Positions 40,801-48,344 of a stretch of DNA of 64,000 bases are shown here, piece after piece. Numbering within the stretch: position 1 is the first letter of the stretch; the number at the start of each line of letters is the position of its first letter. The notes below the pieces were generated by a model. The model did not search any database. It saw only the letters and a list, made by a program, of their open reading frames with translations, and was not told where the DNA came from. The position numbers and the translations under genes are program-made. Source of the stretch: a virus; IMG/VR virus record IMGVR_UViG_3300008113_000031, positions 1-64,000 of that record. One strand, written 5' to 3'.

Positions 40801-43743
40801 TTAGTTTTGAAGCCAAACAGAAAACTTGTAGGCGATGACAAATGGGATTTTAATCCAGTACTAAAAATGTTCCAAGCTTATATTGATCCAAATGAAGACT
40901 ACGCTAAGAGTAAAGATAAGTTTACAAAGCTTTTGGCACAAAATAGATCAGAAGGAAGCAGTGCAACAAACTTTATAGGCAAATGGGGAGAAGACATTAG
41001 TGGATTCTGGGATAAGAATATTGGTCCACTTTTCAGCGCTCTAGGTGATTCCCTTAGCGGTTTAGTAAACTTGTTTAGAATGTCTATGATGCAGTTGGGG
41101 TATGGTTTATCTCAGGTTGGTCAAATGACAAAGCAGGCAAATATTCTAAACAAGGTTCTTAATGACTCTATATATTATTCCTTAGGAAGACCTGGTTCAT
41201 TACTAAGAGCTGTTGATAACCCATTTACCAGAGAGTACGCAGAGCCTGTAATAGAAATTAGACAACCTTTCCAAAGGGTTCATTATCTAAGTTCATTTTC
41301 TCATATTATTTCTAATGGTATAACAGAAAACTTAAACGGTGTTGCAACTATGGTAACTGCTGTTTCTGATGGAAAATATCCAGTTACGGTTGCAATGGAT
41401 AAGTCTGCTCCAGCAGAAAGACAGGTTGAGAAAACTGTTGAAACTGGTTTGTTTTTTGATAACGCCACTGGGTCTGGATTGTTTGGCGCACTTCATCCAA
41501 TACTTCATCCATTTGAATTTGCTAGAGGAATTTCAAAATTTGCTCAAGGTACACCAGATGAAATGTTAGCCAGGAGAGTTGCGCTGGCCCATTTGAAAGA
41601 GTCACTAAAAGATATCTATACAGGGGAAATTCTAATAGTAGGCAATGCCGATATTAGACCTCATGATATAGTTTATCTTGCTGACGTTTATGAGAGAATG
41701 TACGGCATGTTTGAAGTTGAGCAGGTTGTACATCACTTTACTTCTGAACTCGGCTTTGTAACATCCATAACTCCCAATGCTCTGGTGACAGTTAACGACC
41801 CCGCAAAATGGTTTATGTCTTCTTGGATTGGAACATGGATGCATATGCAATCATTAAGAAATGACACTAGACTATACATGGGTTCTCTTGGTTCTGGAGT
41901 TAATTCAATGGCGCAGATCAGTGTAGACGGTTTAGCAGACGCACTTCAAACCCAAATGGTTGGCGGTCTTCAGTTTACCCACGGAGCAGCAGCGTTGACA
42001 AAAGATATAATGGCGCATTTTACCTCTGAAGGAATAAACGACATTAATACTCAAGTTAAGGCTTTAGTAGCAGAAGGTTCTGCTGTGTCTTCTGGCAAAA
42101 TTGCACTCGGAGGTATGGGTGCTATGTTTGCCGGAGCGACTGCCCTGGGTGCCACTGCAGCAGGAATTGCTTCTATGGCAATACCTGGAGCCGGTTTATT
42201 GGTTGGAGGAATTTCTGCTGGCCTTGGAGCTGGAGTTGGTGGAAAGTTAGCGTGGAAGGGCTGGACATGGATGAGAGATAATGTGTTGGATCAACACGGT
42301 TGCTACATTCAGTACCTTAACAAAAACGGTAAAGCCATGGATGCTGGGCTGGGTTTAAGCGGTCAAGGAATGGTAGTGGGAAGATATCATACTAAGAAGC
42401 TACTCCCAGGAATATTGGGCGTAAGTTCAAAGATTAGAACAGCAGAAGGGTATTCTTACATTAGAACTAATGATTTATTATCAAAACTTGGTTGGAAAGA
42501 AAAAGAAATTAATGATCTAGTTAGGTATATAGACTTTGAAAACGCTCTAGTAAATACTCAAGTGTTAAGATATTCTGGAATTGGTCCAGAAAAAGCTGGA
42601 CTTAATAGATTCTTTAAGGTTATTTGCAAAGTTGAAGATGTGCTTGACGGCGACACTATAGACGTAGTTGACTTGTTAGACACTTCTGGTAAAAAATTTA
42701 GAATAAGATTTGACGGAATAAACACTCCAGAAATTAATATTATTAAAACAGACTTGCATGTAAGCGGAAAGATGGCAAATATTACAAATATACAAATTTC
42801 TTCAGGTAAAGCAACAATAACAACAGAGTCAAATCATAATTTTGAAAAAGACGAAGTATGCGCAATCGCCATAGATAACCCAGGTGGTTTTTACTTGTTA
42901 AATAGTTCTGCAAAAATTGAGGCTACTCCAACAGCAAACACTTTTATCGTATCAACTGTTCTTCCCGACAATGCACAAGCTAAAACTGGAAAAGTTAGAG
43001 TGTATGCAAACAGTTCTGGAGACTTTATCAATTCTTCTTCGCCAGGTGGTAAAGCAAAAATGTTTACAAAGAACGCATTAAAGGATAAGATATTTGTTCT
43101 TAGAATATCTCCAGAAAATGTAACAGCTTCTTTTACTGAGTTGGATTTTGAAGCCGGCTCTGCAAAGTCATTAGAGAGAAAAAATATAAACGGAGAATCT
43201 CTGCCAGCTTATTATGACAAAGATGTTTTTGGAGAAAGAATTCTTGGAGTTGTTTTCTACAAAACACCTGAACAGGTAATGGAGACAATTATTAAAGAAA
43301 CTAATTCTTTATTTGAAAAATATAAAAAAGCTTCTAATTCAGATTTAGTTTCGCAACTAGCTTCTAGTTTTTCTCCAGGAGTTTTTTCAGATAGATATTC
43401 TGATCTTTTAGAGCAAGCAAAAAATATTAATAAAACTAATTACTTTGCACAATATGCAACATCGCCTCTTAGTGCAAGTTCAGCCAGTTTTAAAAATACA
43501 TATAATGCATATGTTTCCTTGAGGGTTGTTCAGTATATATATGAAAAAGTTTCTGAGTGGCCAAATGTTGAATGGGACGAGTACTATGATGACGGAACTC
43601 CAGTTTCTTTAAACTATGAGTTAATTATCAACGGATTAGCAAAAGTCTATACAAAGGGACTTTTAATGGAGCAGCCGTCCGTTATAGATTCATATGAAAA
43701 TGCCGCCCTACCAAGTAGGGTAACAGTCAGGGAAGACAGATAA
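31816..43743 (+). CDS. giant baseplate hub protein with C-terminal staphylococcal-nuclease-like domain
   Basis: 3975 aa in one frame. Two related beta modules, ~500-680 (Q-F-K-T-G-S-L-T, P-N-Y-P-F-A-L-V-V-D-L) and ~1020-1160 (V-S-V-T-L-G-N-N, P-N-F-P-H-V-Y-D-V-R-M), look like duplicated baseplate domains. Near ~1640-1700 lies a hub/VgrG-like beta segment (LKPGVRVHLRGGYG). Gly/Ala-rich hydrophobic stretches are at ~215-235, ~1942-1980 and ~3430-3480. Residues ~3275-3330 carry the hub motif P-H-D-I-V-Y-L-A-D-V-Y-E-R-M-Y-G-M-F-E-V. Residues ~3600-3640 (VEDVLDGDTIDVVDLL, R-I-R-F-D-G-I-N-T-P-E) and ~3799-3815 (YDKDVFGERILGVVF) are the two parts of a staphylococcal-nuclease fold, split by an inserted beta domain. 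Central hub around which the spike and lysin genes that follow would assemble. Confidence 0.7.
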   Translation: MAKVSIEKYLTASMATMSKAKYDSALKEVSTALTTALSVYSELKQKVQSDPNKRFANSFNTINPVNYSEESGGNLGLHNFWYIAFSEIERGYDEEFGGGSGGQDGRGNNVWGKPNTPSVATQNYIKNTIWPKVEKLLDIKNKYVNDEPNGENTIINAYDVDAFFNSYAAMGGQYNYYEWEDVDPAALLAGGTFLWQTIFETTSNEVGAKAGIYIKALAKVKIFGIAGKIGGASVLYGTLAGIIALLQGVKYKLENFDPITHTFKTTFAEDLINQAQSEITLANQLDAILSKYGIVFSIDQELSRKYGQVFSANITKYKSSFFRVMAPNDVLLEKDQTYIKGIWDRIRTSGLLDLALSATSIGEFARKRFSAGNNLLDPQLGSASQALDPVRDTLWLNDLVIVTQNLTRDPITLALVQAYFPSLSTLFFNASAAAADYSGGSEDDPINNIDELAKSLLRAFGTDKDGKPIFKPAWELTNTAQRIKKALEEFPFRENIPPKTPDIFHFRLGAANFYVPPVSINVSSQFKTGSLTSGAIRQKNSPKFNAGYKETTINVKLFFPNYEEIWGLSIDGIKDVTINKDFKIDFKEAGNEEKIDKFLSSLRGLVAAFKYAPILPVKSHYLNMVHGISGVALSSMSISTIPNYPFALVVDLELLNFNHKPFLPMIKDFNQAVHWGKFRHYMGKAAGSLHSYINESFLLPKPEDAEDPDPNLTRVTSQTPYYTKTSPTKLNNNVGNQESEVEPDLITDPYKDDIFTTNVIKEYRNGNNISLFIPERIQTKLFTPDTSSFRSDEERMLDDTGESMWDSLLKKIGIDINQSAGYYRSLGSVVQTSIEGSVSPSARRVVLESIELITAGVNKDTYMEKVYDYFAKAFVAENKSLLTQDEIDYILKDPNESTVQDYTSTAQTFKYRGKDLIINNSSSTGDETNYSLKDVRHLFKQASRNASSALDQLANEEADRKAATTGKSRDQFIDQAKEDIGRAFNVLVYNRFFKSGPIQQLMEAKRARQAKYQFNEWEVPMFKVDLDPKAVIVNGVSVTLGNNLAKMQLQMQEEPTYQHIGGKDSYINISMTVFGEKELIKIRKVFEHINGLARIEHSTGVIGFMGIKNIVAALAGVKYVMPLSYEVNTIPNFPHVYDVRMSLVDFDIFQQQRETISSKQQKEMIETFGTKRNPFLRIKQLWGAFNAYPDFPLSIKDSSGEVVGCLDPDYYFRSFEMFDEDIIEHLAPQQEKMKSFSITPKQLNTQSTTDHQKNVNRILNEIKTMVQNNELKKLKEYFDKEQIGLLEASAYVEGAVREFFSGQKKSLLIDFIKEYPDVDDKTATFGLTASLGSGSIKFNTAVGDLSYSDSSATQQIQNILETKDLVVSEDGYLSIDPDELTIHHTITYIPAEENPSDDKMPAFLYHANGYHLGYVSKSNNRFYFTVDGVRPVKSESGQDNDGKLSYVPISVPFSDADDPSKAYKKGEGSAHIDSLKGAGSNLADFSDPYSAGSGDGPEVMSTQAANSNVAKHWERMLVDTKYRDISGRMIRAFPTYMLWLIDEGGYFSGVKLFDNFYGLQSIIDFSVVQSEDILGDTLILRVSNLYSKLTTAESSRIFDAEEEFQNEQLTQLDGIESVLDKALNRSRNMLAHMESTYVVDINSIRLKPGVRVHLRGGYGANPNALQTIFNGTITSVENGEIVTITAQSDAIELSPIVNSTNKKGDSGKIDGGINTGFWLSEPRDLMVRLLTMGSSRTREAIAHATRGRIFSENKFGIRHFGQILYEPLNDLEAAKNEAVVSQVKDMYDSLGEASGNAWGMGSALGILSSGSNQGSGTMFGIGPEVRAPGVSLMRTLWANFSAQRDFEIFKRNIYPGNGTGIAQFLGGDLGDGWSTVASITPEDKPNERLEYIGRLTDYSWNEMVSKAGNGIFEGNPDAKQLVDINGKPNEIGNSNSSAGFAKVALGGAIAAAGIAVTGGLGAPIIGGVLATGGLAGVLSGRGGTSIFNAMGITSGSDDDLPGLDEVSFRAQTYMRTVWDLFQMCARLLPNYIVAVRPFEDRSTVFYGKPHWLYTSGVVPLTTGYPGTKRAQELGISSPKELDTDYILESTMKDINESSNPLADAAAFNQLDTSLISINDTLSQQLTSTEGGVYIPVDKIKDENGKGRIIAFGYQSTMEYRDNSGNPIAKLPSSHGYATVGYHLPVSSEEVTQVTLDEEQIKNHKQIDQLPLRYRFPFFTDRDDKIVLEDFAYYAIADQLGAWQNHHADYMKLVRDNASYNGVGGTKEETRWIELMKMETSLYTGVSTVDTGELRNFNGIPLAMKLLSGNIPSFKGLEQEVADKYIFQEKLGQAGLSGTSSVVRMPLPDNPALSSSAETRADLYDVLKDRPDFNTNAAGLRDWKAPKTPLEEQFYIAMKWPYKPSDAFSDQTIEQFIQSQGGYVPVGNAKSYQERKVMVYSPSTGKAVVCRPAYYLWGEQTVSIAKPSANDYTDNDDPTKNIVGGFDIFGNPRGGSSDDYGVLDGGGNALQLGYDIALSALVSPDAAYFLGMLNLTAAEKAIWSSGDRSKNEGDWHGAEDAIKSLAAAGVAPFPMPRKCYYAFVPDDMPLGVVPDFVMPIDEFSPPGQEVIHEYGSDKKIISFGAYKGKKTTINNSNYNPSGSSDGENFFEFKPSSAIEMEDVLNSVGKLEIAGNVLGTNGTFGPGTGDYFDLVRNQDWEGIENLKKVLEGELKDRSTFAQKRFSAVYDEAEPKSVEARNFYDEDYNPSVAVIAGNGRTLQQAMEVWDQFRAGYHTYSNVKEAFVRAYGLPAEGEESEQDLGTFLTGGFGLGKKLGDKGLTSGKQTPDQYIDGLEGRYSTQTTDSQESAAAADKDLKNLFQYYSESNNSAEDEFSLVFGDSFFANPDWVGSENAATQAALRGNPEKIRQGLEAARKDFIDNPDSKNGLISYFNELLNDKLDKILSIIRDSLSLSGVTDKEAQDQYIASIKTSRQLFLFMVGAFRNRMWSDPYARAWLVLKPNRKLVGDDKWDFNPVLKMFQAYIDPNEDYAKSKDKFTKLLAQNRSEGSSATNFIGKWGEDISGFWDKNIGPLFSALGDSLSGLVNLFRMSMMQLGYGLSQVGQMTKQANILNKVLNDSIYYSLGRPGSLLRAVDNPFTREYAEPVIEIRQPFQRVHYLSSFSHIISNGITENLNGVATMVTAVSDGKYPVTVAMDKSAPAERQVEKTVETGLFFDNATGSGLFGALHPILHPFEFARGISKFAQGTPDEMLARRVALAHLKESLKDIYTGEILIVGNADIRPHDIVYLADVYERMYGMFEVEQVVHHFTSELGFVTSITPNALVTVNDPAKWFMSSWIGTWMHMQSLRNDTRLYMGSLGSGVNSMAQISVDGLADALQTQMVGGLQFTHGAAALTKDIMAHFTSEGINDINTQVKALVAEGSAVSSGKIALGGMGAMFAGATALGATAAGIASMAIPGAGLLVGGISAGLGAGVGGKLAWKGWTWMRDNVLDQHGCYIQYLNKNGKAMDAGLGLSGQGMVVGRYHTKKLLPGILGVSSKIRTAEGYSYIRTNDLLSKLGWKEKEINDLVRYIDFENALVNTQVLRYSGIGPEKAGLNRFFKVICKVEDVLDGDTIDVVDLLDTSGKKFRIRFDGINTPEINIIKTDLHVSGKMANITNIQISSGKATITTESNHNFEKDEVCAIAIDNPGGFYLLNSSAKIEATPTANTFIVSTVLPDNAQAKTGKVRVYANSSGDFINSSSPGGKAKMFTKNALKDKIFVLRISPENVTASFTELDFEAGSAKSLERKNINGESLPAYYDKDVFGERILGVVFYKTPEQVMETIIKETNSLFEKYKKASNSDLVSQLASSFSPGVFSDRYSDLLEQAKNINKTNYFAQYATSPLSASSASFKNTYNAYVSLRVVQYIYEKVSEWPNVEWDEYYDDGTPVSLNYELIINGLAKVYTKGLLMEQPSVIDSYENAALPSRVTVREDR

Positions 43744-43744
43744 A

Positions 43745-45777
43745 ATGCCAGATTTTGATTACAACATAGACGATCTATCTGATACGTCAACACTTGCAAA
43801 TAAAACTTCCTCTGCTTTTTATCCATCGGGAGAACCATTAAAGACTAGCTATTCTGTTAGCGGTGACGTAAATAGGAGCTTAACTCAAAGAGACCTGCAA
43901 AGTGTCCTTTCTCGGAGACGCCTTATATAGATCTCCAAACTTTGCATTACAGGTATCCAATCAGAATACTCAGTCTAGTATTAATTCAATATTAGCAGCA
44001 GTTGGTGGCCCCGACGCCCAAAACTTACAGATACAAGATCCCAATAGTCAGGACCCCAATGCTACTCTGACGGGGTCAGCGGCTGCAAATACTATTGTCT
44101 CAAAATCGTCATTAGGAAAGCAGTCTCTTTCATTTGGAACTAGAAACTTTCTGGGAGAATTGCAAAATAATACACAACAAGGCGCATCTGGATCAAGTGA
44201 TCATCAAGACACATCAAACTTCCCGTTTGATCCAACAAGAGGTGGTCAGTCTGAAGTTAGGGTAGTTACAATAAAGGAAAAGCTATCAGATGAAGAAGCT
44301 AAAATATTTGATGAAAAAATAAAAGAATTAAAAGATAAAGATATATTAACAAGTCACGCAGTTCCATATAAGGCTAATTTTCCCCAAACAAGTGTTAGTC
44401 TTAAGGCAACTGGAGCTAGAGATGTTGCAGATTACGTTTCAGCACCAGACTTTAATTTTCAAAGCTATAATGGACAAACCGTATTACCTTGCGCTTCATT
44501 GATAGAACTAATGCTTGCATTAGAGTCTAAGATAAGAATTAGGGGATCATTTGATTTAAATAGAGGGGCTTTAATATCCGGCGGAAAAGAAATTAAAGAA
44601 GGAGCCACCCTAAATGATCACTCAACGGGAAGAGGTATAGACGTTGGTTATCTGGGGCCAAATGACACTGAGGAATACAGTACTTGGAATAAAAATCTAG
44701 ATGTAAACAGAAAAGCTTTTATCCTTCTCTTGGATACGTTGAATTCTATAGATCAGTCTCTTCATCCAGATTTGATTGTATTCGACGACAGACTTGCAGA
44801 TGAATTCGGAATGGCCAGGGGAATGTATGAAATTGACAATAAACAAGCAAACTTAAATGGAATACTTCAGAAAAAATACCCCAACCTGAGAAAGATAGAC
44901 TTCTGTCCAGATGGTGGGCACCAAAACCACTTTCATATTGCTTTTTCTCCTCAAAGAGCTGGAACATATCAAGATTATACGGAAACAACTACTCCAACTG
45001 GTGGTTCGTCGGGTGATTTTGAAGGCGTTTCTGGTGGATCGTCAGGTGAACAGGCAGAAATCTTTAAAAACTTTATGAACTCAGATGCAAAAATAAGCAA
45101 CACCAACGCTTTATATAAAGCTTTAATTGATTACGGTGGCTTTAGGCCAGAAAGTGCTGCTATTTTTATGATGATAGCAGAGAGAGAGTCTAGGTGGGGT
45201 GTTTCTTCTTTTAATGGCAATCTTAATACCGGGGATTACTCAATAGGACTATGGCAAACAAACTTCCTTCGGAGTTCCAAAGTTTTTAACTAATATTATA
45301 GAACTACCAGTAGGCACACAAGGTGGAATTGTGAAAAAGAAGTACAGGGGTTACCAATTATTATTTAAAGATTATAAAACTTTAGGAATTAAGGATCAAG
45401 AAACAGCGCTTGCAAAAATTAGAGAAGTTGGAACAAAGGGTAAACCACTTGCAGATCCTAATCTGTGGACGGCAATAGGCCAAATAGCAATATTAAAAAT
45501 GCAAGTACAAGCATACCTCAATGATCCAGGTTTAAATAAAAGAGGTTGGTACTATACCCCTTGGGGTGAATATTCTGGGGCTAATCAATATGGTTGGATT
45601 AGACATTTAAAATTTAAAACAGCAGTAGAATTCTATGTAAAAAATAACCCAGGTAAAACTGAAGAGGATCTTATAAAGCATTGTAAACCGTTTATACATA
45701 ATATGCATCCTTCGAATACAGATGGCAAAGCAGTGTACGCTAGATGGCTGGCTGGAGAGGTTTTTGGAAACGAATGA
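43745..45777 (+). CDS. tail lysin: M15-type peptidase plus lysozyme/transglycosylase-like domain, two +1 frameshifts
   Basis: 676 aa after two one-base skips, at 43913 (after 56 codons) and 45270. The middle part has an M15 zinc-peptidase signature: LNDHSTGRGIDVGYLG near residue 292 (H...D) and GHQNHFHIAF near 395 (HxH). The C-terminal part has a transglycosylase/lysozyme core: ERESRWG near 479 (likely catalytic Glu) and GDYSIGLWQTN near 500. The second shift falls five codons after that motif, in the middle of the fold, so the +1 frame (GVPKFLTNIIE...) is needed for a whole domain. Short zero-frame products would lack both enzymes. It should cut peptide and glycan bonds of peptidoglycan at the tail tip. 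Its TGA overlaps the next ATG. Confidence 0.75.
43913..43916 (+). other. +1 frameshift site 3 (TCT CGG A to GGA GAC)
   Basis: CGG at codon 57 of the lysin gene; skipping C gives GGA GAC GCC TTA TAT. Zero-frame TAG at 43928-43930. An in-frame ATG for the downstream frame at about 43902 would need a ribosome site that is not present. Confidence 0.78.
45270..45273 (+). other. +1 frameshift site 4 (CTT CGG A to GGA GTT)
   Basis: Second shift within the lysin gene; skipping C gives GGA GTT CCA AAG TTT. Zero-frame TAA at 45291-45293. Confidence 0.8.
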
Positions 45778-46131
45778 TATATCCAAAGTTTGATCAAAAA
45801 ATTAATGAACAAATTCAGTCTTCAAGAATGCAAGAATCGAAGACTAGAATGGCCACTGTCGCATCTTATGATAGAATTAAGAATACACTTACTTTAATTA
45901 TGGAGTCTCATTACTCTGACACCATTGGAAATATAGTTGGAGATGTCCCATGTCCGTCTATATATCGGTGTTCAAACTGTATCTCCAGAACCTGGAGATA
46001 GGTGCATAGTGGGCTTTAGCGATGAGAACGAAAGATCTCCTTATATTATAAATTTTATAAATGATTTTCCAAACGAAAAAACAGTTAATATAGGAATAGC
46101 CAATACTGGAATACCAAGGTATATGATTTAA
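45774..46131 (+). CDS. small OB-fold-like baseplate/spike protein, +1 frameshift at CGG-T (45966)
   Basis: 118 aa after skipping one base. ATG in the ATGA overlap with the lysin. Residues 1-64 run to CGG at 45966. The continuation G-V-Q-T-V-S-P-E-P-G-D-R-C-I-V-G-F-S-D then completes a typical beta-barrel segment seen in gpV/gp5-type hub proteins (P-C-P-x-I-Y, G-V-Q, P-x-x-G-D-x-C). The barrel is built from both frames, so neither piece alone would fold. It probably joins hub and spike. The shift is at mid-barrel, where the family is expected to have a glycine, favouring reading of GGT as Gly after the skip. Confidence 0.7.
45966..45969 (+). other. +1 frameshift site 5 (TAT CGG T to GGT GTT)
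   Basis: Skipping C gives GGT GTT CAA ACT GTA. The zero-frame continuation ends with TAG at 45999-46001. One of two sites with T as fourth base. Confidence 0.8.
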
Positions 46132-46132
46132 A

Positions 46133-46786
46133 ATGTTAAATAGAAAAACTTTAAGAAATAACGAAACTCAAAATAGAGATAACTTTAATGAGGCAGAGGA
46201 ATTAAGAAAAAGAAACTCATTTTCTAGAAGAGAAGTTGGCCTTACCCATCCGGATACAAGTGCTTTTGTTAGGTTAAATGACAGGGGAGAGGTTGAAATA
46301 TTTGCAGGGGAAGAATTGGGAATTATTATCAGCCCCTCTTCAAGGTCTATATCAATATTTGCTGACGTTGTTAAAATAGTTACAAAAGAAGACTATGGAT
46401 TAAGATGGAATAATATGAGTTTTAATTATTCAGGGGATGAATTCCACGAACCTTCTTTAGTTAAAACTAATGAAAAAGAAATAAATTCAGGATTTAACTA
46501 CGCTGACTATTATTTGGATACATTAGACGATTTTGAGCTTTTGGATAAAGAAACTAATGTTGTTACTATTAGTGGAGAGTTTGCTTTTTCAGATAATCCA
46601 ATAGATTCAGAGTCAGTTTCTGCTGCTGTAATTTCAGGAAAAATATCTGAAGAAGACTACGCTTTACTTAAAGAATATGGCTTAACAAACTCTCAAGAAA
46701 AAGTTAATTACATGAAAAAACTGCTTGAGTCTGGCTTTACCTTTAATCAAGCTAGAGAAAAAACAATGAGGGACAAAGGTGTCTGA
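46133..46786 (+). CDS. baseplate-associated protein of unknown fold
   Basis: 217 aa. A charged N-terminus (residues 1-35, R/N/E-rich) is followed by beta strands A-F-V-R-L-N-D-R-G-E-V-E-I-F-A-G and I-I-I-S-P-S-S-R-S-I-S-I-F-A-D, a pattern often seen in gp5-like beta-helix or OB-attached spike proteins. A helical C-terminus (Y-A-L-L-K-E-Y-G-L-T-N-S-Q-E-K) follows. It lies between the OB-fold gene and the gp25-like gene and overlaps the latter by eight bases. Probably part of hub or wedge. Confidence 0.55.
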   Translation: MLNRKTLRNNETQNRDNFNEAEELRKRNSFSRREVGLTHPDTSAFVRLNDRGEVEIFAGEELGIIISPSSRSISIFADVVKIVTKEDYGLRWNNMSFNYSGDEFHEPSLVKTNEKEINSGFNYADYYLDTLDDFELLDKETNVVTISGEFAFSDNPIDSESVSAAVISGKISEEDYALLKEYGLTNSQEKVNYMKKLLESGFTFNQAREKTMRDKGV

Positions 46787-47159
46787 TTTATTTTTAACCC
46801 TAGATGGGGATTTGATGATTACTGGCAATAAAGACATAGCCAAGGTAAATACACCCATGCAAAATGATATTCAGCAGGTTTACGTTAGACTTATGACGGA
46901 ACCCGGAGATTTCCACGCCTATCCAAGGTTAGGCTTAGACTTGTCAATGCTGTACGGAATGCCTCAAACTAAATCAACTGGCGAAACTGGCAAAAGATTA
47001 ATTCTAGCAGCCCTTGAAAGAGAGGGAGTTTTTAAAGGAAAAAATATTTCAGTAGAAGCAGTTCCAACAAGTCCTGACACAATAAGATTTGACGTTCATA
47101 TTCAATCAGGTTCTTCAAATCCGATTACATTGAGTATTAAGCAAAGCCTAGGAGCATAA
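46779..47159 (+). CDS. gp25-like baseplate wedge / sheath initiator
   Basis: 126 aa, GTG start overlapping the previous gene. Gp25-type features: an early acidic G-D-L-M-I-T-G-N-K-D-I segment, helix N-D-I-Q-Q-V-Y-V-R-L-M-T-E-P-G-D-F, then Y-P-R-L-G-L-D-L-S. In this family the E-P-R/E-P-G region caps the wedge and starts sheath assembly. Length matches. The next gene, a baseplate-J protein, starts directly after the stop, as in many myoviruses. Confidence 0.8.
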   Translation: MSDLFLTLDGDLMITGNKDIAKVNTPMQNDIQQVYVRLMTEPGDFHAYPRLGLDLSMLYGMPQTKSTGETGKRLILAALEREGVFKGKNISVEAVPTSPDTIRFDVHIQSGSSNPITLSIKQSLGA

Positions 47160-48329
47160 ATGCCTACAATAAACACTAAAACAAAAGAAGAAATAATAGT
47201 TAGAATTTTAAATGCACTAGAGCAAAATGCTAACATAACTGCTACATCACCTGGATCTATTGCCAGAGCTTTTGCTGACGCTTTTGGCACTGAAATGTTT
47301 TACCTATATGAATCTTTTAAAGAGGCAATTAGTCAAACTAGTCTTTCTACAGCATCTGGTAGGGGTTTAGATCTCATAGGTGAAATGTATAATGTAAAAA
47401 GAAAGACGCTATCTGATCAATTAGTTTACGAAAGAACAACTGCCAACATAGAGTTTATATTAGATAAACCATACACTTCCGATATTATTATACCTAAGGA
47501 TACATTGGTGTACAATGATGTTGGATCATATAACTCAACTCAATATTCCTACAAAGTAGTTAATAGTATAACTATACTAGCGGGAGCAACCAAGGCGTAT
47601 GGTATGGTTTCGCCAAATTTCCAGTCAAATGACCATGTTGCTTCTGTCGGCTCATTGACTAGACACAATTTTATTACTCCACCTGGAGTTATTATATTTT
47701 GTTCTAACCCCAAAGAAGTTTATCCAGTAATTAATTCTGAGTCTGACGATAACTATAGAAGAAGAATTCTCTCTGCTGTAAAAGTAAGTGCAACTGGAAC
47801 AGTTGAAGCTCTCAGATTTGCTGCATTAGCTGTTAATGGAGTTAGGGACATAAGAATTAGAGAGGCATCTTATGGACTTGGATCTTGTGAAATTATATTA
47901 GTTCCAGAAGTTCCTGGTAGGATAGGAAATCTTCCTAGTTTAGTGAATGCAGCTGTGTCACAAATTAGACCTCTTGGAATTAGAATGAACGTCTCTGTTG
48001 CTAACGCTGTTCCAGTTAGTATCAACGCAACTATTACTTTACCATTCGGCACTGCACAGAACCTAAGAACAGGTATACAAAATCAAGCTTCTATCTTTGT
48101 AAAAAGATATTTAAATTCTCTTACCATAGGAGATACAATGTCTATCCAAGAGGTGGAAAGACAAATAAGAATATCTTCTGATCTAATTCGAAGTATAAAC
48201 GTTACAACCATTACTGCACAAGGTACACCTATAAATAGAAAAGATTTTAGGCCTCAAACAGAAAGAGATTATATAGTTTCTGGCGATATTTCTATAAACT
48301 CTGTTATAATTGGTGTGTCTAACTACTAA
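47160..48329 (+). CDS. baseplate J-like wedge protein
   Basis: 389 aa. N-terminal helical part with P-G-S-I-A-R-A-F-A-D-A-F and S-G-R-G-L-D-L-I-G-E-M-Y-N-V-K-R. Middle domain with D-D-N-Y-R-R-R-I-L-S-A and a G-V-R-D-I-R-I strand. C-terminal domain with I-R-P-L-G-I-R-M-N-V. This is the expected order for baseplate-J/gp6-type proteins, which form the iris-like ring of wedges. The ATG follows the gp25-like stop with no gap. Confidence 0.85.
   Translation: MPTINTKTKEEIIVRILNALEQNANITATSPGSIARAFADAFGTEMFYLYESFKEAISQTSLSTASGRGLDLIGEMYNVKRKTLSDQLVYERTTANIEFILDKPYTSDIIIPKDTLVYNDVGSYNSTQYSYKVVNSITILAGATKAYGMVSPNFQSNDHVASVGSLTRHNFITPPGVIIFCSNPKEVYPVINSESDDNYRRRILSAVKVSATGTVEALRFAALAVNGVRDIRIREASYGLGSCEIILVPEVPGRIGNLPSLVNAAVSQIRPLGIRMNVSVANAVPVSINATITLPFGTAQNLRTGIQNQASIFVKRYLNSLTIGDTMSIQEVERQIRISSDLIRSINVTTITAQGTPINRKDFRPQTERDYIVSGDISINSVIIGVSNY
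48302..48310 (+). promoter_or_regulatory. extended -10 promoter-like element before the metallophosphoesterase
   Basis: TGTTATAAT lies in the last codons of the J gene, 35 bases before the ATG at 48345. It shares TATAATTGG with the element at 18512. No clear -35; may be chance. Confidence 0.3.
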
Positions 48330-48344
48330 AGGTTGGTTTTATAA

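Noticed and set aside
45744-45777. Start of the OB-fold gene at 45744
   Set aside because: The ATGA overlap at 45774 is the usual coupling in this genome, and the upstream residues do not look like protein of this family.
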